64,000 nt of DNA from Galeruca laticollis (Eukaryota; Arthropoda; Insecta; Coleoptera; Chrysomelidae), in assembly GCA_963921935.1 (NCBI GenBank), contig OY998175.1:290044246-290108245 (forward strand), written 5' to 3'. A model generated the notes under the pieces. That model saw only the letters and a program-made list of their open reading frames with translations, ran no database searches and was not told the DNA's origin. The position numbers and the translations under genes were made by a program. This document shows positions 63,871 to 64,000 of this stretch, in pieces. Positions within the stretch are counted from its first letter, which is position 1. Every line of letters starts with the position of its first letter.

Positions 63871-64000
63871 TAATATGGTTTCAAAGCATTATGGATAAAT
63901 CATCGTTGTATAATATGTTTTCTCATATTGCTAATTCCATCAACGATGCAGATAACGTGTTACATGTTATAGACGGTGGATTCCTTCTCTATCGTGTGGT
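63871..64000 (+). CDS. Second exon of the same protein, cut by the window edge
   Basis: After an AG at 63869-63870 the frame continues in phase (codon split 1+2) as VIWFQSIMDKSSLYNMFSHI, ANSINDADNVLHVIDGGFLL and YRVV to the last base. IDGGFLLYRVV resembles the IDGGxLLHRV motif that I associate with the same family. The acceptor has a weak pyrimidine tract, so the exact exon start is tentative. The open frame continues past the window. Confidence 0.5.

Overview
This is a visibly AT-rich, gene-poor stretch of animal nuclear DNA, almost certainly from an arthropod and most likely an insect. The evidence is the mix of mobile elements: piggyBac, Harbinger, pogo, Crypton, Penelope-like elements (PLEs), APE-type LINEs with and without RNase H, a Ty3/Gypsy scrap and a Helitron-type Pif1 helicase. 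Short spliceosomal introns and long (TA)n arrays fit this. Nothing looks bacterial or organellar. Nearly all coding signal belongs to transposable elements, most of them broken. Only two pieces look like possible gene exons: a terminal exon of a Ly6/uPAR-type secreted protein (46311-46489, minus) and the first two exons of an uncharacterised protein that runs off the right edge (63552-64000, plus). The second may itself be repeat-borne.

Layout. 1-2.4 kb: two LINE reverse-transcriptase tails around a Gypsy scrap. 6.2-8.8 kb: a piggyBac relic, a Harbinger relic interrupted by a 280-bp MITE-like element, and a 51-bp-arm palindrome set inside (TA)n. 8.8-12.7 kb: a decayed minus-strand LINE carrying a 46-bp insert flanked by a 13-bp target duplication. 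13.1-14.0 kb: a PLE GIY-YIG scrap and a PLE-tail foldback. 15.5-16.9 kb: a hairpin element and a Crypton tyrosine recombinase with two stops. 17.1-22.0 kb: a piggyBac gene split by a 2.5-kb composite insertion (foldback, Pif1 helicase, 118-bp tandem repeat). 25.2-44.7 kb: three copies (C, A, B) of a dispersed block with a conserved 100-bp GT-AG interval. Block A received an RNase H-bearing LINE and was then tandemly duplicated as an exact 5,922-bp unit. Block B keeps the matching empty site. A 517-bp foldback and a coiled-coil ORF lie between A and B. 46.3-49.2 kb: Ly6 exon, recombinase scrap and two PLE pieces in opposite orientation. 49.9-52.4 kb: a pogo-class transposon with TIRs and subterminal repeats. 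52.7-55.0 kb: LINE tails and a PLE tail. 56.0-58.3 kb: two ~1-kb blocks of ~170-bp repeats related to the ends of the piggyBac element. 60.1-62.5 kb: a nearly full-length but decayed PLE. 62.7-63.1 kb: a diverged tandem repeat.

How the parts relate. The window is a record of nested insertion rather than a pathway. The clearest order of events is: block duplication (A/B), then LINE insertion into A (13-bp target duplication, empty site in B), then decay of the LINE (two frameshifts), then tandem duplication of LINE plus flank (a microhomology junction; only two substitutions noticed between the copies). The most unusual signals are a hammerhead-ribozyme-like core repeated in four PLE tails, the conserved 100-bp GT-AG interval and palindrome in blocks A/B/C, and the shared ~170-bp repeat linking a piggyBac gene to gene-less blocks 35 kb away. 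All calls are by eye; no alignment or database search was run.
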